This document shows positions 24,643-33,993 of a DNA stretch of 45,820 bases, in pieces; positions within the stretch are counted from its first letter, which is position 1; each line of letters begins with the position of its first letter. The notes under the pieces were generated by a model. That model had not been told where the DNA came from. It saw only the letters and a list, made by a program, of their open reading frames with translations, and ran no database searches. Made by a program: the position numbers and the translations under genes. This DNA is from an uncultured Pseudomonadota bacterium (GTDB taxonomy: Bacteria; Pseudomonadota; Gammaproteobacteria; Enterobacterales; Succinivibrionaceae): contig ONIT01000007.1 in NCBI GenBank assembly GCA_900317945.1, positions 1 to 45,820 on the forward strand, written 5' to 3'.

Positions 24643-25707
24643 ATGATGAAGAAAATTTGGGTGATGACCGCAGTTGCTGCGGCAGTTATGGCGCTTGCCG
24701 GCTGCAACGAGAATACCGGCAAGGCAGCCTCCGGCGCGCAGGCTCCTGCCAAGGCTGACGTGAAGACTGAGGCACAGGCCCCTGCCAAGGCTGACGCCAA
24801 GGCTCCTGCAGCTGCAGAGGAAAAGTCCGCTGACACCCAGAAGTCAGGACTTACCGGTGATGACGCCGTAGCATACGCTGTCGGACAGTCACTCGGCTCC
24901 TACATTGAGAAGACCAACAGGCAGCAGGAGGAGTTCGGACTGAAGCTCGATCCTGCCAAGGTAATCGACGGCTTCACCGACGGCATGACCGGCAAGGACA
25001 AGCTGCAGAACGTAGACAAGCAGAAGCTCCTCATGGACTTTGACGCAAAGGTCAAGGCAAAGGCTGAGGAGGCAGAGAAGAAGAAGGCTGCCGAGGAGAT
25101 TGCCAAGGGCAACAAGTTCCTTGAGGAGAATGCCAAGAAGGAAGGTGTCCAGACCACCGAGTCAGGACTTCAGTACAAGGTCATTGAGCCTGCCAAGGAT
25201 GCCAATGCCCCGAAGCCTGCCAAGGATTCCGTCGTAACCGTCTTCTACAAGGGAACACTGCTTGACGGCAAGGTATTTGATCAGAACATCGGCAAGGATC
25301 CTGTCAGCTTCCCGCTCAATGCGGTAATTCCGGGATGGTCTGAGGGCGTATCCCTCATGCAGAAGGGCTCCAAGTACCGCTTCTGGATCCCTGCAAATCT
25401 CGGCTACGGCGACAGGCCGGTCGGCCAGATCCCCGCAAACTCGGTTCTTGTCTTCGATGTTGAGCTGGTAAACATCAAGACCGCGGCCGAGGCAAAGGCT
25501 GAGGAGGAAAAGGCTGCTGCTGAGCAGAAGAAGCAGGAAGAGGAGCAGAAGGCCGCTGCCGAGAAGGCCAAGGCTGACGAGCAGAAGGCTGCCGCGGCTC
25601 AGGCAAAGTCCGATGAGAAGAAGGCTGATGCAAAGCCTGCAGAGACCAAGCCTGTCAAGGTTGAGGATGCCTCAGGAAGCGTTCCTGCTGACAAGAAGGT
25701 AAAGTAA
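24643..25707 (+). CDS. FKBP-type peptidyl-prolyl isomerase lipoprotein (FkpA/Mip-like)
   Basis: About 354 residues from ATG 24643 (24646 also possible); an earlier in-frame start at 24553 would put coding sequence in the hairpin leader and before the signal. A lipobox LAGC places the lipidated Cys at residue 21. After an Ala/Lys-rich linker comes a Mip/FkpA-type helical dimerisation region (about 65-165), then an FKBP domain (about 175-278: VTVFYKGTLLDGKVFDQ, VIPGWSEGVSLMQKGSKYRFWIP, GYGD). It folds envelope proteins in the periplasm. A 75-residue Ala/Lys/Glu coiled-coil-like tail follows the FKBP domain, where family members normally end. Confidence 0.88.
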   Translation: MMKKIWVMTAVAAAVMALAGCNENTGKAASGAQAPAKADVKTEAQAPAKADAKAPAAAEEKSADTQKSGLTGDDAVAYAVGQSLGSYIEKTNRQQEEFGLKLDPAKVIDGFTDGMTGKDKLQNVDKQKLLMDFDAKVKAKAEEAEKKKAAEEIAKGNKFLEENAKKEGVQTTESGLQYKVIEPAKDANAPKPAKDSVVTVFYKGTLLDGKVFDQNIGKDPVSFPLNAVIPGWSEGVSLMQKGSKYRFWIPANLGYGDRPVGQIPANSVLVFDVELVNIKTAAEAKAEEEKAAAEQKKQEEEQKAAAEKAKADEQKAAAAQAKSDEKKADAKPAETKPVKVEDASGSVPADKKVK

Positions 25708-25741
25708 TTCAGGGCCGGGACAAATCCCGCTCTTTCTGATG

Positions 25742-25775
25742 AGGCAGGCCTCTGAGCCTGCCTTTATTATTTTTT
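25742..25775 (+). terminator. Terminator of the FKBP lipoprotein gene
   Basis: AGGCAGGC (25742-25749), a 6-base loop and GCCTGCCT (25756-25763) are followed by TTATTATTTTTTT. This perfect 8-bp stem with a T-rich tail is a strong intrinsic terminator. The next 140 bp are AT-rich, with a possible -10 (TACAAT, 25841-25846) for the following gene. Confidence 0.93.
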
Positions 25776-25916
25776 TCTCCTAATCTTCAGTTTTTTTGAA
25801 TCATCGTCAAAAAAATATTTTATTTTTAAAATTTTTTCTCTACAATCCTTGAGTACGGTTTTCTCACGGGTTTAGCCGTATTATCCTGCTTGTAACCAGT
25901 TTTCCCGGAAAGTCTG

Positions 25917-27053
25917 ATGCAGTTCTCATGGCGCTTATCATTCATCATGGCAGTTAGCCTGCTCTTTGCCGCGTGCGAAAGCGCGGAGGCGGCAGGCGGC
26001 AGCCTTTCCCGTGATGACTCGCGCCTCAGGGACTGGATAGAGCAGTACAACGAGGACTTCAGCTCAGACAACGGCCTGGACTACTACATCTACCTCAATG
26101 ACGTCTCCGACCAGGAGAGCTATCTCGCTGTCTCCTATATCTTCACGACCCGCTATGATGAGGTGTTCGGCGAATACCACGACAGCATGATGGGGGACTA
26201 TTTTAAGAAGAAGGGCACCTCAGATTTGGGGGACTTCTACGCTGACACCTCCGATCCCAGGCACTACATCTATGTCCGGAGGTCTGAGTGCCGGGCGCGC
26301 GAGTACGTGATAGTGAGGTTCGCGGAGTTCCTTGCCCCTGACGCGAGGCACGCTCTCGACCGGAGCCTACTTGCCATGGCGGACGCCAGGTTCAGGTACG
26401 AGAGGGGAAACCTCAGCGCCAAGGAGATAAGGCGCCTTGCCGGCATACGCACCTTTGACAGCCTCTTCACCGACGAGATCATGGATGACACCTTCCCTGA
26501 CGATCTGAGGAGATCGGACGGGAGCCATGTGCAGCTCCTCGACGCTGCGGTCACGCATCCCTTTGACCTTCCGCTCAGCATGCGCTTTGTCGGGAGCGAC
26601 AGCGGGGCCTTCAACTATGCGGTGAAGGCAGGCGGCGGACGCGCCTATGTCAGGGTGCTCTACCTGAGCGGCAGGGGACGGGGCAGCGGCGGGACCTGTG
26701 AGCTCTATCAGGGAAGATCCCATGGCTCCGAGACCATCTGCCGCGTGATCTATGCCCCAGACTACGCCTATGGAGGCGGGGGAAACTATGAGAGAGTGCT
26801 GCAGCTGAGCTTTCCGGACGGGAAGAGGTTCAGGCTCTCCGACGTCGACCTCGAGTCGCTTGAGCTCAATTCTGACGTGAGAAAGTTCAGGATCTTCCTC
26901 TACGAGCCTCTTCAGCCAAAAAGAGAGGAAGGCGTGTACAATGTACTGATCATAACAGTGCTGAGCCTTGCCGCTCTTCTCGCGGCAATAAGGTTCATCA
27001 GCCTCATGAGGCTCAGGCGCTACCTCAGAACGACACACAGGATAACGGAATGA
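25917..27053 (+). CDS. Exported, C-terminally membrane-anchored protein of unknown function
   Basis: I do not recognise this 378-residue protein. It has an N-terminal signal (MQFSWRLSFIMAVSLLFAAC, then ESAEAAG). FAAC is a poor lipobox, so cleavage after AEA by signal peptidase I is equally possible. A periplasmic region follows (about 27-340) with few cysteines and a glycine-rich patch near residue 260. A C-terminal membrane helix (about 343-363) ends in a short basic tail (RLRRYLRTTHR). Signal, soluble domain, then C-terminal anchor recalls TPM-domain proteins, but I cannot show a TPM motif. It overlaps the next small gene by four bases (ATGA) and lies just upstream of the fliE promoter. Confidence 0.8.
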   Translation: MQFSWRLSFIMAVSLLFAACESAEAAGGSLSRDDSRLRDWIEQYNEDFSSDNGLDYYIYLNDVSDQESYLAVSYIFTTRYDEVFGEYHDSMMGDYFKKKGTSDLGDFYADTSDPRHYIYVRRSECRAREYVIVRFAEFLAPDARHALDRSLLAMADARFRYERGNLSAKEIRRLAGIRTFDSLFTDEIMDDTFPDDLRRSDGSHVQLLDAAVTHPFDLPLSMRFVGSDSGAFNYAVKAGGGRAYVRVLYLSGRGRGSGGTCELYQGRSHGSETICRVIYAPDYAYGGGGNYERVLQLSFPDGKRFRLSDVDLESLELNSDVRKFRIFLYEPLQPKREEGVYNVLIITVLSLAALLAAIRFISLMRLRRYLRTTHRITE

Positions 27054-27313
27054 AAAATCTCCTACTCACAGCTTCCGCGCTTCTTATTCTCATCTCCTGC
27101 CCTGCAGGGGCTTTTGTCGATGCCGGCTGCAACGCGCCGCAGCATCCCTCGGACGATGACTCCGTCGAGGTTCTCCTCCCGGGGAGCGGCCTGAGCCCGT
27201 CAGCCCGCTATTTTGACAACGGCGAGACCCTGGTGAACACCGACGAGCTGGACGATTGCTTCTTCAAGAACGGAGACAGCGAGGCCGCCGGCCCTGTGTT
27301 TGCCGGAAGGTAG
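27050..27313 (+). CDS. Small secreted protein of unknown function
   Basis: An 87-residue protein with a clear signal peptide (MKNLLLTASALLILISCPAGA, cleavage predicted after about residue 21). The mature part is about 66 residues, acidic, with two cysteines and no recognisable domain. Its start overlaps the stop of the upstream exported protein, so the two are probably co-translated and may work together. The sigma-54 promoter of fliE begins 22 bp after its stop. Confidence 0.7.
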   Translation: MKNLLLTASALLILISCPAGAFVDAGCNAPQHPSDDDSVEVLLPGSGLSPSARYFDNGETLVNTDELDDCFFKNGDSEAAGPVFAGR

Positions 27314-27335
27314 CCTGAGCCGCTGATCCATGGTA

Positions 27336-27351
27336 TGGCACGATCCTTGCT
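27336..27351 (+). promoter_or_regulatory. Sigma-54 (RpoN) promoter of fliEFGHIJ
   Basis: TGGCAC (27336-27341), five bases, then TTGCT (27347-27351) is an essentially perfect -24/-12 element with the required 10 bases between GG and GC. It lies about 40 bp before the fliE start. In polar flagella such promoters need an FlrC/FleR-type activator. No activator gene is present in this window. Confidence 0.92.
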
Positions 27352-27388
27352 GATAAACGTGCAGGAAAAATATCATGAGGATGCGGCT

Positions 27389-27727
27389 ATGAATATCAGC
27401 GGAATCGGCGGTGACTATCTTCTCCAGGAAATGGCGTCCATGCGCCTCCAGGCCTCTGACATGAGCGGCTCCGGGCGCGTCCCTGCGACTGCCGGGAAGG
27501 CCGGCGAGGAGTTCAGCGACGTGCTGAGCCGCGCGCTCGACGGCGTGAGCGATGCCCAGAACACGGCTGATGATTTAAGAACAAGATTTGATCTGGGCGA
27601 CCGTTCTCTGTCGCTCTCTGATGTTATGATATCCGCCCAGAAAGCCTCGCTTTCGTTTGAGGCTGCAGTTCAGGTCAGAAACCGTTTCGTTGACGCTTAC
27701 CGCAGCATAATGCAGATGCAGGTCTGA
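27389..27727 (+). CDS. fliE: Flagellar hook-basal body protein FliE
   Basis: A 112-residue protein starting MNISGIGGDYLLQEM, from ATG 27389. An in-frame start at 27335 overlaps the sigma-54 promoter and is excluded. The C-terminal half has the FliE pattern LSDVMISAQKASLSFEAAVQVRNRFVDAYRSIMQMQV. FliE joins the MS ring to the proximal rod and is the first exported rod component. SD-like GAGGATGCGG precedes the start. First gene of the fliE-J unit. Confidence 0.95.
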   Translation: MNISGIGGDYLLQEMASMRLQASDMSGSGRVPATAGKAGEEFSDVLSRALDGVSDAQNTADDLRTRFDLGDRSLSLSDVMISAQKASLSFEAAVQVRNRFVDAYRSIMQMQV

Positions 27728-27773
27728 TTAGCCCTGCCTGCGCTTTTCTTTTGACTTCTTGGAGGCAGTTGCC

Positions 27774-29627
27774 ATGGCCGATGAGTCCCTGCCGGCAGTA
27801 GCCGGAGGTTCAGTTCCTGCCGGAGAAAGCGCTCCGGCCGCTGTTCCGAAGTCATCATTCCTGAGCTTCCTCAAATCGGACGACGTGATGCGCCAGGTCA
27901 TAATCATCCTGACGCTCGCCATCTGCCTTGCCGTCGTTGTCTATCTCATGGTCTGGGCCAAGGGCTCGGACATGCGCCCTCTGGGGCAGTTCACCACGCC
28001 TGAGCTCATCAAGACTCTGAACGCGCTTGACGCGCACAAGTTCGAGTACAAGGTCGAGCAGGGCTCCAATACCATTTACGTGAAGGGCGACGACTACAAC
28101 AACATCGTCCTTTCCCTGAAGCGCGACGGCGTAATGGGCGAGGAGGTCAACTCCGGCGACGAGCTCATCCTCAAGGACTCCGGCTTCGGCGTGAGCCAGC
28201 GCCTGGAGTCGGAGAGGATGAAGCTCTCCAGGGAGCAGCAGCTTGCCTATGCCATAAGGCAGTACCGCAACATCGCGGACGCCACCGTGCTGCTCGCGAT
28301 TCCCCGGGAGAATGTCTTTGCCCGCGACCAGAGAAAGCCCAGCGCCACCGTTGTCGTCAGGCTGAAGAACACCGGCTCCATGCTCAAGCAGGAGGAGGTA
28401 GACGCCATCGTCGATACGGTCGCCTCGGCAGTCCACAACCTCGAGCCCTCGCGCGTAACAGTTACCGATCAGAACGGGCGCCTCCTCAACTCGGGGTCCC
28501 AGGACGCGAGATCCGTGCAGGCCCGCCGCGCCTTCGAGATGGAGCAGCGCAAGGAAAGCGAGTACCGGGAGAAGATCGACGGGATCCTGTCGCCAGTCCT
28601 TGGATACGGCAACTATACGGCGGAGGTCGACATTTCCATGGACTCCTCCGAGCAGGAGTCAACCTCCAAGCTCTACAATCCTGATGAGTCCGCGGTCCGC
28701 TCCGAGGCGATAAAGCGCGAGTCATCGAACGGCGCCATGGCGGGCGGCATCCCCGGGGCGCTCTCGAACCAGCCTCCTGCTGCAAGCCATATTCCCGAGA
28801 CCGTAACCGGCACCAACGCCGGCGCCAACGCGGCTGACGGGCAGGGCCCGGGCAACGGCACCACCGCGACTGAGAGAGGGAACGCCAAGAATCCGGCGTC
28901 AGGCCCTCAGACAGGCGGAGCAGGGACATCAGCCGTGCTTTCCTCCGCATCATCCGGCGGCAGGTACTCGAGCAACGAGACCAGGAACTACGAGATTGAC
29001 ACCACGATAAGCCATACCGTCCGCCATCCGGGCGGCATCAACCGCCTGACGGTCTCCGTAGGCGTTGACTACGCGAAGAAGACCGGCGAGGACGGCAAGG
29101 TAGAGTATGTCCCGAGAACTCCTGAGGAGCTTGAGAACATCAGGCGCCTGCTTGAGGGCGGGCTTGGCTTCGACGTTACCCGCGGCGATCAGCTTGAGGT
29201 TGTATCGGTCAGGTTCAACAAGGCGCCCGTCGCGGAGGCGGCCGCAGAGAAATTCTATGAGAGCGACTGGTTCTGGCGTCTCGTGAAGATTGTTGCGTCA
29301 GTCCTTGTCATCCTCGGCATCATCATGATGATTGTGAAGCCGATGGTCATGAAGCTCATCTACTCCAAGGATGAGACCGACCGGCAGCACGAGCTTGATC
29401 TCGACAACACCATGGTCGGACAGGGTGATGACGATCTGAGGCTCCTTGCCCAGTCCGCGGACTCGCCTGAGTCTCTCTACAACATAAAGAACGGCCAGCT
29501 GATCCTGCCGGATCTCCACAAGGACGAGGATCTGCTGAAGGCAGTAAGAGCGCTCGTGTCGAACGAGCCTGATCTCGCTGCCGAGGTGGTCAAGAAGTGG
29601 GTTGAGGAGGACATGCCGAAGAAATGA
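27774..29627 (+). CDS. fliF: Flagellar MS-ring protein FliF
   Basis: A 617-residue protein from ATG 27774 (GGAGG eight bases upstream; a TTG at 27759 overlaps this SD and is unlikely). Two membrane segments flank a large periplasmic region: about residues 40-62, and about 498-520 (WFWRLVKIVASVLVILGIIMM). The periplasmic part has ring-building motifs (YIVYVKGDDYNNI-like segment, KLSREQQLAYAIRQYRNIADATVLLAIP) and a Gly/Ala-rich insert near 330-400. The cytoplasmic C-terminus binds FliG. It overlaps fliG by four bases. Confidence 0.96.
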   Translation: MADESLPAVAGGSVPAGESAPAAVPKSSFLSFLKSDDVMRQVIIILTLAICLAVVVYLMVWAKGSDMRPLGQFTTPELIKTLNALDAHKFEYKVEQGSNTIYVKGDDYNNIVLSLKRDGVMGEEVNSGDELILKDSGFGVSQRLESERMKLSREQQLAYAIRQYRNIADATVLLAIPRENVFARDQRKPSATVVVRLKNTGSMLKQEEVDAIVDTVASAVHNLEPSRVTVTDQNGRLLNSGSQDARSVQARRAFEMEQRKESEYREKIDGILSPVLGYGNYTAEVDISMDSSEQESTSKLYNPDESAVRSEAIKRESSNGAMAGGIPGALSNQPPAASHIPETVTGTNAGANAADGQGPGNGTTATERGNAKNPASGPQTGGAGTSAVLSSASSGGRYSSNETRNYEIDTTISHTVRHPGGINRLTVSVGVDYAKKTGEDGKVEYVPRTPEELENIRRLLEGGLGFDVTRGDQLEVVSVRFNKAPVAEAAAEKFYESDWFWRLVKIVASVLVILGIIMMIVKPMVMKLIYSKDETDRQHELDLDNTMVGQGDDDLRLLAQSADSPESLYNIKNGQLILPDLHKDEDLLKAVRALVSNEPDLAAEVVKKWVEEDMPKK

Positions 29628-30754
29628 GCGACAATCAGAATAACCAGGGCGGCGCGCCTGCCCCTGCGCCCGCAAAGCCCGCCTCTCCCGCTGTCTCTGC
29701 AGGAGCGCTTTCCGGAAACCCGGTCATGGAGCTCACCGAGGAGCAGCGCCAGATGGTCTCCAAGATGACCGGAATGGAAAAGGCCGCGGTCCTCATGCTG
29801 AGCCTCAACGAGGAGGACGCTGCGGAGATCTTCCGCCACCTTGAGCCCAAGGAGGTGCAGCGCCTCGGTATGGAGATGGCCTCCATGTCCGACTTCAACC
29901 ATGACAAGGTCATGGCGGTGCACAAGCTTTTCATTGACAACATCCAGAAGTACTCCAGCATCGGCGTCGGATCCGAGGACTTTGTCAGGAAGGCCCTTGT
30001 CGCGGCCCTTGGCGAGGACAAGGCCGGAAACCTCGTCGAGCAGATCATCAAGGGCTCCGGCGCGCACGGACTCGACTCCCTCAAGTGGATGGACGCGAGA
30101 CAGGTTGCCCACATCATCAAGAACGAGCATCCGCAGATCCAGACTATCGTGCTGAGCTACCTTGATCCGGAGCAGTCTGCGGACATCCTGTCGCAGTTCC
30201 CGGAGAAGGTGAGGCTCGATCTCATCATGCGAATCGCCAGCCTTGAGGAGGTGCAGCCGGCGGCGCTCCAGGAGCTCAACGAGATTATGGAGAAGCAGTT
30301 CGCCGGCTCCGCCGGAACCCATGCCGCGAGGATGGGCGGACTCAAGGCCGCAGCCTCCATCATGAACTACCTCGATACCAGCATCGAGGGCCCTCTCATG
30401 GATTCCATCAGGGAGAATGACGAGGAGGTCGGTCAGAAGATCCAGGATCTGATGTTCGTCTTCGACGATCTCATTGACGTCGATGACAGAAGCATACAGA
30501 CGCTCCTGCGCGAGGTTCAGCCCGAGATGCTGCAGAAGGCGCTCAAGGGCTGCGACGACGCGCTCAAGGAGAAGTTCTTCAAGAACATGTCGAAGCGCTC
30601 CGCGGAGATGTTCAAGGAGGATCTCCAGGCGATGGGCCCGGTGCGCGTCAGCGATGTCGAGGCGGCGCAGAAGGATATCCTCTCGGCGGCGAGGAAGCTT
30701 GCTGATGCCGGGCAGATCATGCTCGGAAACGCAGGCGGCGAGAGCTTCGTCTAA
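29624..30754 (+). CDS. fliG: Flagellar motor switch protein FliG
   Basis: A 376-residue switch protein. After an unusual Pro/Ala-rich N-terminal extension of about 40 residues come the FliG N, middle and C domains. Visible blocks are GMEKAAVLMLSLNEEDAAEIFRHL, EHPQIQTIVLSYLDPEQSADIL (the EHPQ motif), and the torque-helix region MFVFDDLIDVDDRSIQTLLREV with its charged residues. FliG joins the MS ring to the C ring and interacts with the stator. The start overlaps fliF (ATGA). Confidence 0.97.
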   Translation: MSDNQNNQGGAPAPAPAKPASPAVSAGALSGNPVMELTEEQRQMVSKMTGMEKAAVLMLSLNEEDAAEIFRHLEPKEVQRLGMEMASMSDFNHDKVMAVHKLFIDNIQKYSSIGVGSEDFVRKALVAALGEDKAGNLVEQIIKGSGAHGLDSLKWMDARQVAHIIKNEHPQIQTIVLSYLDPEQSADILSQFPEKVRLDLIMRIASLEEVQPAALQELNEIMEKQFAGSAGTHAARMGGLKAAASIMNYLDTSIEGPLMDSIRENDEEVGQKIQDLMFVFDDLIDVDDRSIQTLLREVQPEMLQKALKGCDDALKEKFFKNMSKRSAEMFKEDLQAMGPVRVSDVEAAQKDILSAARKLADAGQIMLGNAGGESFV

Positions 30755-30773
30755 AGGAGCGGCATTTCATCAG

Positions 30774-30790
30774 GCCAGCGCTCTGCTGGC
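30774..30790 (+). other. Hairpin between fliG and fliH
   Basis: GCCAGC (30774-30779), a 5-base loop and GCTGGC (30785-30790) form a 6-bp stem in the 51-bp gap. It sits immediately before the fliH SD (GGAGGAG). It lacks a T-run and might tune relative expression of fliG and fliH. Confidence 0.35.
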
Positions 30791-30805
30791 GGAGGAGTCA
30801 GGAAG

Positions 30806-32047
30806 ATGGCATCAGCCGGCATTTCAGGAAGGAACCGCGGCGGCTCCTCCTTTCTCGGGGCAAGGGCCAGGGAGTCACTTGACGGGGCACCGGCGGACGC
30901 CGGCGCCGGAGCGGAGGACCTCGGGAGCCTATTCCCGGGATTCGGCGAAAGCCCCGAGGAAGCGGCTGCCCAGCCTGACGGAGGCTGGGCGCAGGTCTCA
31001 GGGGATGATACGGCACCGGCCGGCGGAAGCGGGACTGGACCAGTAGCTCCGAGAGCCCGGTCAGGAGCTCTCTCCCGCAGCTCGCCGTTTTCCGATGACG
31101 GCTCTGTGAGCCTCGAGGACACCGGCGCCTCCGCCGGCCGCTACCACTATTCAGCGTTCAGCTCTCCGAACCCTTTCATGTCTGATGATGAGATAAGCCC
31201 CGCGCCGCCTGCTGAAAGTCCTGCTGCCGCACCTGATGAAACGCAGTCAGGCGATGCGGCCGAGCCTCCTGAGGACGGGCATGACGCCGCGGACCAGGTG
31301 CCACCGGAGCATGACGGGCAAGGCGCGGAGAAGTCCAACGTCTTCGGCTATGAGGAGGGCTGGTACCAGAAAGGTCTCGAGGAGGAGCGGCGCAGGAAGG
31401 AGGAGGCTGAGGCAAAAGAGCGCAATGAGGTTCCCTGCATTACTCTTGCTGAGCTGGAGGAGATCCGGAAGGGCGCCTATGACGACGGATTTGCCGAGGG
31501 CAAGAAGGAAGGATTCGCGAAGGGGCACGAGGATGGGCTTGCCTCTGGGCATGGCGAGGGACTCAAAAGCGGACACGACGAGGGCTACCAGGCCGGTATT
31601 GCTGACGGGGCGGCTGCGGTTGACGCCGAGAAGGCGAAGTTCGCCGCGCTCGCGGAGAAGCTCGGAAAGCCCCTGGAGCTCGTGAATGAGTCTATTGAGA
31701 AAGAGCTCCTTGTTGTAGTTTCAAGAATTGCCAGGGCATTCCTTGAAAAGGAGGCCCGTGTCCCGGAGTTCCTCGCGAAGTCCCTTCATGCCGCGGTGGC
31801 GGCCCTCCCGTCAACAAAGGAAGGCGTTACTGTCATGCTTAATCCGGCGGACGCGGCTGAGCTCCTTAAGCTTATGCCGGAGGAGTCGCTCTCGGATCTG
31901 GGCTGGAAGGTCGTCTCAGACGCCTCGGTCGGGGCAGGCGACATCAGGATTGACTCGGGGAGCTCAAGCGTTGACTGGAAGCTCTCCGAGAGAATTGACG
32001 CGGTGATTGAGAGGTTCGTCAATGAGAATTCCGGAGGAAACGGCTGA
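30806..32047 (+). CDS. fliH: Flagellar export ATPase regulator FliH
   Basis: A 413-residue protein, much longer than typical FliH (about 235). Residues 1 to about 180 are a low-complexity Ser/Pro/Ala/Glu region. Then comes a glycine ladder from about residue 228 to 268 with Gly at every fourth position (GxxxG repeats, a hallmark of FliH), and a C-terminal FliH domain (about 275-410) resembling V-type ATPase E subunits. FliH dimers hold FliI in the cytoplasm and deliver it to the export gate. SD GGAGGAG precedes ATG. fliI starts on the stop codon (TGATG). Confidence 0.88.
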   Translation: MASAGISGRNRGGSSFLGARARESLDGAPADAGAGAEDLGSLFPGFGESPEEAAAQPDGGWAQVSGDDTAPAGGSGTGPVAPRARSGALSRSSPFSDDGSVSLEDTGASAGRYHYSAFSSPNPFMSDDEISPAPPAESPAAAPDETQSGDAAEPPEDGHDAADQVPPEHDGQGAEKSNVFGYEEGWYQKGLEEERRRKEEAEAKERNEVPCITLAELEEIRKGAYDDGFAEGKKEGFAKGHEDGLASGHGEGLKSGHDEGYQAGIADGAAAVDAEKAKFAALAEKLGKPLELVNESIEKELLVVVSRIARAFLEKEARVPEFLAKSLHAAVAALPSTKEGVTVMLNPADAAELLKLMPEESLSDLGWKVVSDASVGAGDIRIDSGSSSVDWKLSERIDAVIERFVNENSGGNG

Positions 32048-33381
32048 TGAGGTCCCTTTCAGAGCGCATTTCCTCCTGGAAGACTGACGCAGGCCCTTCA
32101 AAGCCAGCGGTTGCGGGACGGCTTGTGCGCGTCGTGGGGCTCACGCTCGAGGCGGTGGGCTGCCGCGCCGCTGTCGGATCGCTCTGCCGCGTCGAGACCA
32201 TGAACGGGAGCCTGGACGCCGAGGTTGTCGGCTTCTCAGGCGGCAGGCTCTACCTGATGCCGAGCGGCGACATGGAGGGCGTTGTCCCGGGCGCCAGGGT
32301 GGTGCCGGTCTCAGGCGAGTCCTCTCTCCCCCTCGGAAACGGCCTGCTCGGCCGGGTACTGAACGGCATAGGGGAGCCGATTGACGGACAGGGCCCGATC
32401 ACGGGAGTCCTCCGCGAGGCGCCGCCGTCAAAGCACCTCAATCCTCTCGCAAGGCGCAAGATCACCGAGCCGCTTGACGTCGGAGTAAGGGCTATAAACG
32501 GCATCATTACAGTCGGAAAAGGACAGCGAATGGGGCTCTTCGCCGGCTCGGGCGTCGGAAAGTCCGTGCTCCTCGGCATGATGACGCGCGGCTCGTCAGC
32601 GGACGTTTCGGTCGTCGGGCTCATAGGCGAGCGTGGACGCGAGGTCAAGGAGTTCATCGAGGACATCCTGGGGCCCGAGGGGCGAAAGAGGGCTGTAGTG
32701 ATTGCTGCTCCAGCTGATGCCTCGCCGCTCATGCGCCTTAAGGGCTGCGAGACAGCCCTCTCCTGCGCGGAGTATTTCAGGGATCAGGGCAAGGACGTTC
32801 TCCTCCTGATGGACTCGCTTACACGCTATGCCCAGGCTCAGAGAGAGATAGCTCTCGCCGTGGGCGAGCCTCCCGCGACCAAGGGCTATCCGCCCTCAGT
32901 ATTTGCAAGGCTCCCCGCGCTCGTGGAGCGCGCCGGAAACGGCGGCGGAAATCAGGGCTCAATTACCGCCTTCTTTACCGTTCTCACTGAGGGAGACGAT
33001 CTGCAGGATCCGATCGCGGACGCGTCGCGCGCCATCCTGGACGGCCATATCGTGCTCTCCCGCGCCCTCGCCGACTCCGGGCATTACCCGGCGATTGACA
33101 TTGAGAAGTCGATAAGCCGAGTCATGCCGATGGTGGTGAGCCCGGAGCAGATGAAGATCGCGAGGTCAGTAAGGCAGTGCTACTCACTTTACGAGCAGAA
33201 CAAGGATCTCATTTCCATCGGCGCCTACCAGAAGGGAGCTGATCCGAGAATTGATCTGGCGATTGCGGCCAGGCCGGTAATTGACGGCTACCTGCAGCAG
33301 GGAATGAAGGACGTGATAACCTTTGACTCCTCGCTCAAGGGCCTGCTTTCGCTCGGTCAGACGATAGGCGCAGCTAAATGA
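32047..33381 (+). CDS. fliI: Flagellum-specific export ATPase FliI
   Basis: A 444-residue ATPase related to F1-beta, with Walker A AGSGVGKS (residues 166-173), [12 protein letters not shown], Walker B region [17 protein letters not shown], and the export-ATPase block [18 protein letters not shown]. It energises substrate entry into the flagellar type III export apparatus. The start overlaps fliH by one base and the end overlaps fliJ by four. Length and motifs are normal. Confidence 0.97.
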   Translation: MRSLSERISSWKTDAGPSKPAVAGRLVRVVGLTLEAVGCRAAVGSLCRVETMNGSLDAEVVGFSGGRLYLMPSGDMEGVVPGARVVPVSGESSLPLGNGLLGRVLNGIGEPIDGQGPITGVLREAPPSKHLNPLARRKITEPLDVGVRAINGIITVGKGQRMGLFAGSGVGKSVLLGMMTRGSSADVSVVGLIGERGREVKEFIEDILGPEGRKRAVVIAAPADASPLMRLKGCETALSCAEYFRDQGKDVLLLMDSLTRYAQAQREIALAVGEPPATKGYPPSVFARLPALVERAGNGGGNQGSITAFFTVLTEGDDLQDPIADASRAILDGHIVLSRALADSGHYPAIDIEKSISRVMPMVVSPEQMKIARSVRQCYSLYEQNKDLISIGAYQKGADPRIDLAIAARPVIDGYLQQGMKDVITFDSSLKGLLSLGQTIGAAK

Positions 33382-33854
33382 GCAGGGCAATAGAGCTTCT
33401 GATTGAGAGAGTCGCGGAGGAGGAGGAGCTCGCGAGGAAGCTCTTCGCCAAGGCGACCGGCGACGCAGCCTTCGCCGAGCAGCAGCTTGACGCCCTCAAC
33501 GGCTTCCGGGAGAGCTATACCCAGAGGCTCACCGAGGAAGGCGCGGCCGGCATGGACAGCTCGCAGCTTGCCCATTACAACGCCTTCATCGACAAGCTTG
33601 ACGGGGCGGCGGAGTCGCAGACCGCAGTCCTCAGGACAGCCAGGGATCAGGCCGAGAAATACCGGGAGAAGTGGCTCAGCATCAAGGGCAGGAGAAAGGC
33701 CCTTGAAACGCTCCTCGAGAAGCAGCGCGAGAGGGAGAGGATAGCCCAGATGAAAAAGGAGCAGAAGGTCTCTGACGAGGCCGCGCTCAACTCCTTCATG
33801 AGAAGGCTCAAATCGGAGGCATCAAATGACGAGTCTGACGACGGCCTCCTGTAA
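33378..33854 (+). CDS. fliJ: Flagellar export protein FliJ
   Basis: A 158-residue, almost wholly charged coiled-coil protein, as expected for FliJ, which inserts like a gamma subunit into the FliI ring and contacts FlhA. Sequence conservation in this family is low. The call rests on size, coiled-coil pattern ([24 protein letters not shown]) and position after fliI with an ATGA overlap. Last gene of the first flagellar unit. The fliK promoter follows in a 194-bp gap. Confidence 0.88.
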   Translation: MSRAIELLIERVAEEEELARKLFAKATGDAAFAEQQLDALNGFRESYTQRLTEEGAAGMDSSQLAHYNAFIDKLDGAAESQTAVLRTARDQAEKYREKWLSIKGRRKALETLLEKQRERERIAQMKKEQKVSDEAALNSFMRRLKSEASNDESDDGLL

Positions 33855-33993
33855 GCTGCCGGCGGGGAAAACACTCTCTTTCCTCAGCGACGGCAAAATG
33901 GCGCTCTGAGATGCTGATTCTTCTGTTTCCATATAAAAGCCTGAACCTTCCCTGAATATCCCGATATATCTCACGTTTTTTACCGCAGCGCGC

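Noticed and set aside
27335..27388. Earlier fliE start at 27335
   Set aside because: It lies inside the sigma-54 promoter element, upstream of the predicted transcription start.
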